The notes under the pieces: generated by a model | What the model was told of the DNA's origin: nothing | What the model saw: the letters and a program-made list of their open reading frames with translations, nothing else | The model's database searches: none | Assembly (NCBI GenBank): GCA_937891875.1 | Contig: CALATR010000498.1 | Span: forward strand, 1 to 12,079 | Length of the DNA stretch: 12,079 bases | Source: an uncultured Pseudomonadota bacterium | Lineage (GTDB): Bacteria > Myxococcota_A > UBA796 > GCA-2862545 | Reading direction: 5' to 3' | Translations under genes and position numbers: made by a program | In this document: piece by piece, positions 11,557 to 12,079 of the stretch | Position numbering within the stretch: the first letter of the stretch is position 1 | How the letters are laid out: every line of letters begins with the position of its first letter

Positions 11557-12079
11557 ATGCCCATCCAACGTCAGGACGTCATCGATCGACTCGCGGCCTG
11601 TGAGGCCCAGGAGCTGCGGTTGATCCTCGAGGCGGCGGGCAAGGCGCCCCGTGGAGCGGAGAGCCCCCGCCAGCTGGCCGAGCGGGTGACGAACGCGCTG
11701 TGGTGGGCCTACTGCACACCCGCCGGCTACGCGAGCGGCCAGGTCAGCCTCGACCAGATGGTCAGCCGCACCGCCCGGCGCCTCAAGGTGCGGGACCGGG
11801 TTCACGGAGAAGACGCCTGGGAGCGCCTCGCCACCCTCACCGAGGCGCTCGCCGCGAACGCCCTCGAAGACGGTGCCGCCGTGAGCTTCGACGACCTCCG
11901 CGCCGACCACCAGGCCCGCGCCCGCGGCTCGGTCCTGCCCTCCCTCGCCTGGGGCGGCACGTCGGTGACCAGCTCCGGCGCCGGCGCCGCCGGCCGGCTC
12001 TTCCTGCAGTTCGCCGGCACCCCGATCGGCAAGATCCTCCCCTGGATCCCCCAGGTCCGCCCCTGGTTCGGCGCCATCA
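11557..12079 (+). CDS. Unrecognised protein, 3'-truncated by the window edge
   Basis: The open frame runs from ATG 11557 to the window end (174 codons visible). GGGAG (11548-11552) lies four bases before the ATG. The first 100 residues are helical and charged: MPIQRQDVIDRLAACEAQEL, an Arg/Leu/Val stretch with NALWWAYCTPAGYASG, then RTARRLKVRDRV and WERLATLTEALAANAL. From about residue 130 the sequence turns Gly/Ala-rich and hydrophobic (SLAWGGTSVTSSGAGAAGRL) and ends TPIGKILPWIPQVRPWFGAI, which looks like a membrane-interacting glycine-zipper region. The helical-then-glycine-zipper order is vaguely like YaaW/UPF0174 proteins, but this is too weak to name it. It diverges from the HtrA protease with 72 bases between starts. 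Confidence 0.7.
   Translation, partial: MPIQRQDVIDRLAACEAQELRLILEAAGKAPRGAESPRQLAERVTNALWWAYCTPAGYASGQVSLDQMVSRTARRLKVRDRVHGEDAWERLATLTEALAANALEDGAAVSFDDLRADHQARARGSVLPSLAWGGTSVTSSGAGAAGRLFLQFAGTPIGKILPWIPQVRPWFGAI

Overview
The window is very GC-rich and densely coded. It shows no rRNA, tRNA, CRISPR array, integrase or transposase. The style suggests a deltaproteobacterium-like organism, most likely Myxococcota. The pointers are Asp-Thr/Pro low-complexity stretches in an exported domain, several small lipoproteins (one with an ASH/choice-of-anchor-D-like fold, one PEGA-like), a two-PDZ HtrA protease, and frequent GTG starts. This placement is inferred from style only. The region reads as ordinary chromosome, not as a mobile island.

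Layout from left to right. Bases 2-2955 (+) hold a two-gene unit. The first is the end of a predicted ATP-binding regulatory protein with a C-terminal helical (winged-helix-like) region. The second overlaps it by four bases (ATGA) and is an MscS-type mechanosensitive channel with a signal peptide and a long acidic, His/Asp-rich extracytoplasmic segment. A strong hairpin follows, then about 340 bp without a gene but rich in inverted repeats. Bases 3294-3719 (+) encode a small lipoprotein and 3908-5041 (+) a secreted six-cysteine protein of unknown function. The secreted-protein gene has a leader that folds into two adjacent hairpins just before its ribosome binding site. Two hairpins close the rightward block.

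Bases 7466-5103 (-) look like a leftward operon: a PLP-dependent D-cysteine desulfhydrase-like enzyme (which apparently starts at CTG), a diacylglycerol/sphingosine-kinase-family lipid kinase, and a small TPR protein. A perfect 16-bp palindrome lies at the end of the kinase gene. Diverging from this operon at 7503-8219 (+) is a class I glutamine-amidotransferase-like C26 peptidase. It has no visible Shine-Dalgarno sequence and has a -10-like hexamer exactly where a leaderless transcript would need it.

Bases 9690-8223 (-) are a compact unit: single-stranded DNA-binding protein (ssb), a single-pass membrane protein and a PEGA-like lipoprotein. The genes are 8 bp apart, then overlapping by 4 bp. 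Divergent from ssb is yacG, the small zinc protein known as a gyrase inhibitor. It converges on a leftward HtrA/Deg-type periplasmic protease (11484-10117). The right edge holds the start of an unrecognised gene (11557 onward).

Taken together the window is mainly about the cell envelope (channel, lipoproteins, periplasmic protease, lipid kinase), with a DNA-maintenance pair (ssb, yacG) in the middle. No complete novel defence or mobile system is evident. The most original items are the ATPase-MscS pair with its His/Asp-rich repeat, the ssb-envelope operon, the CTG start, and several intergenic RNA or operator structures.
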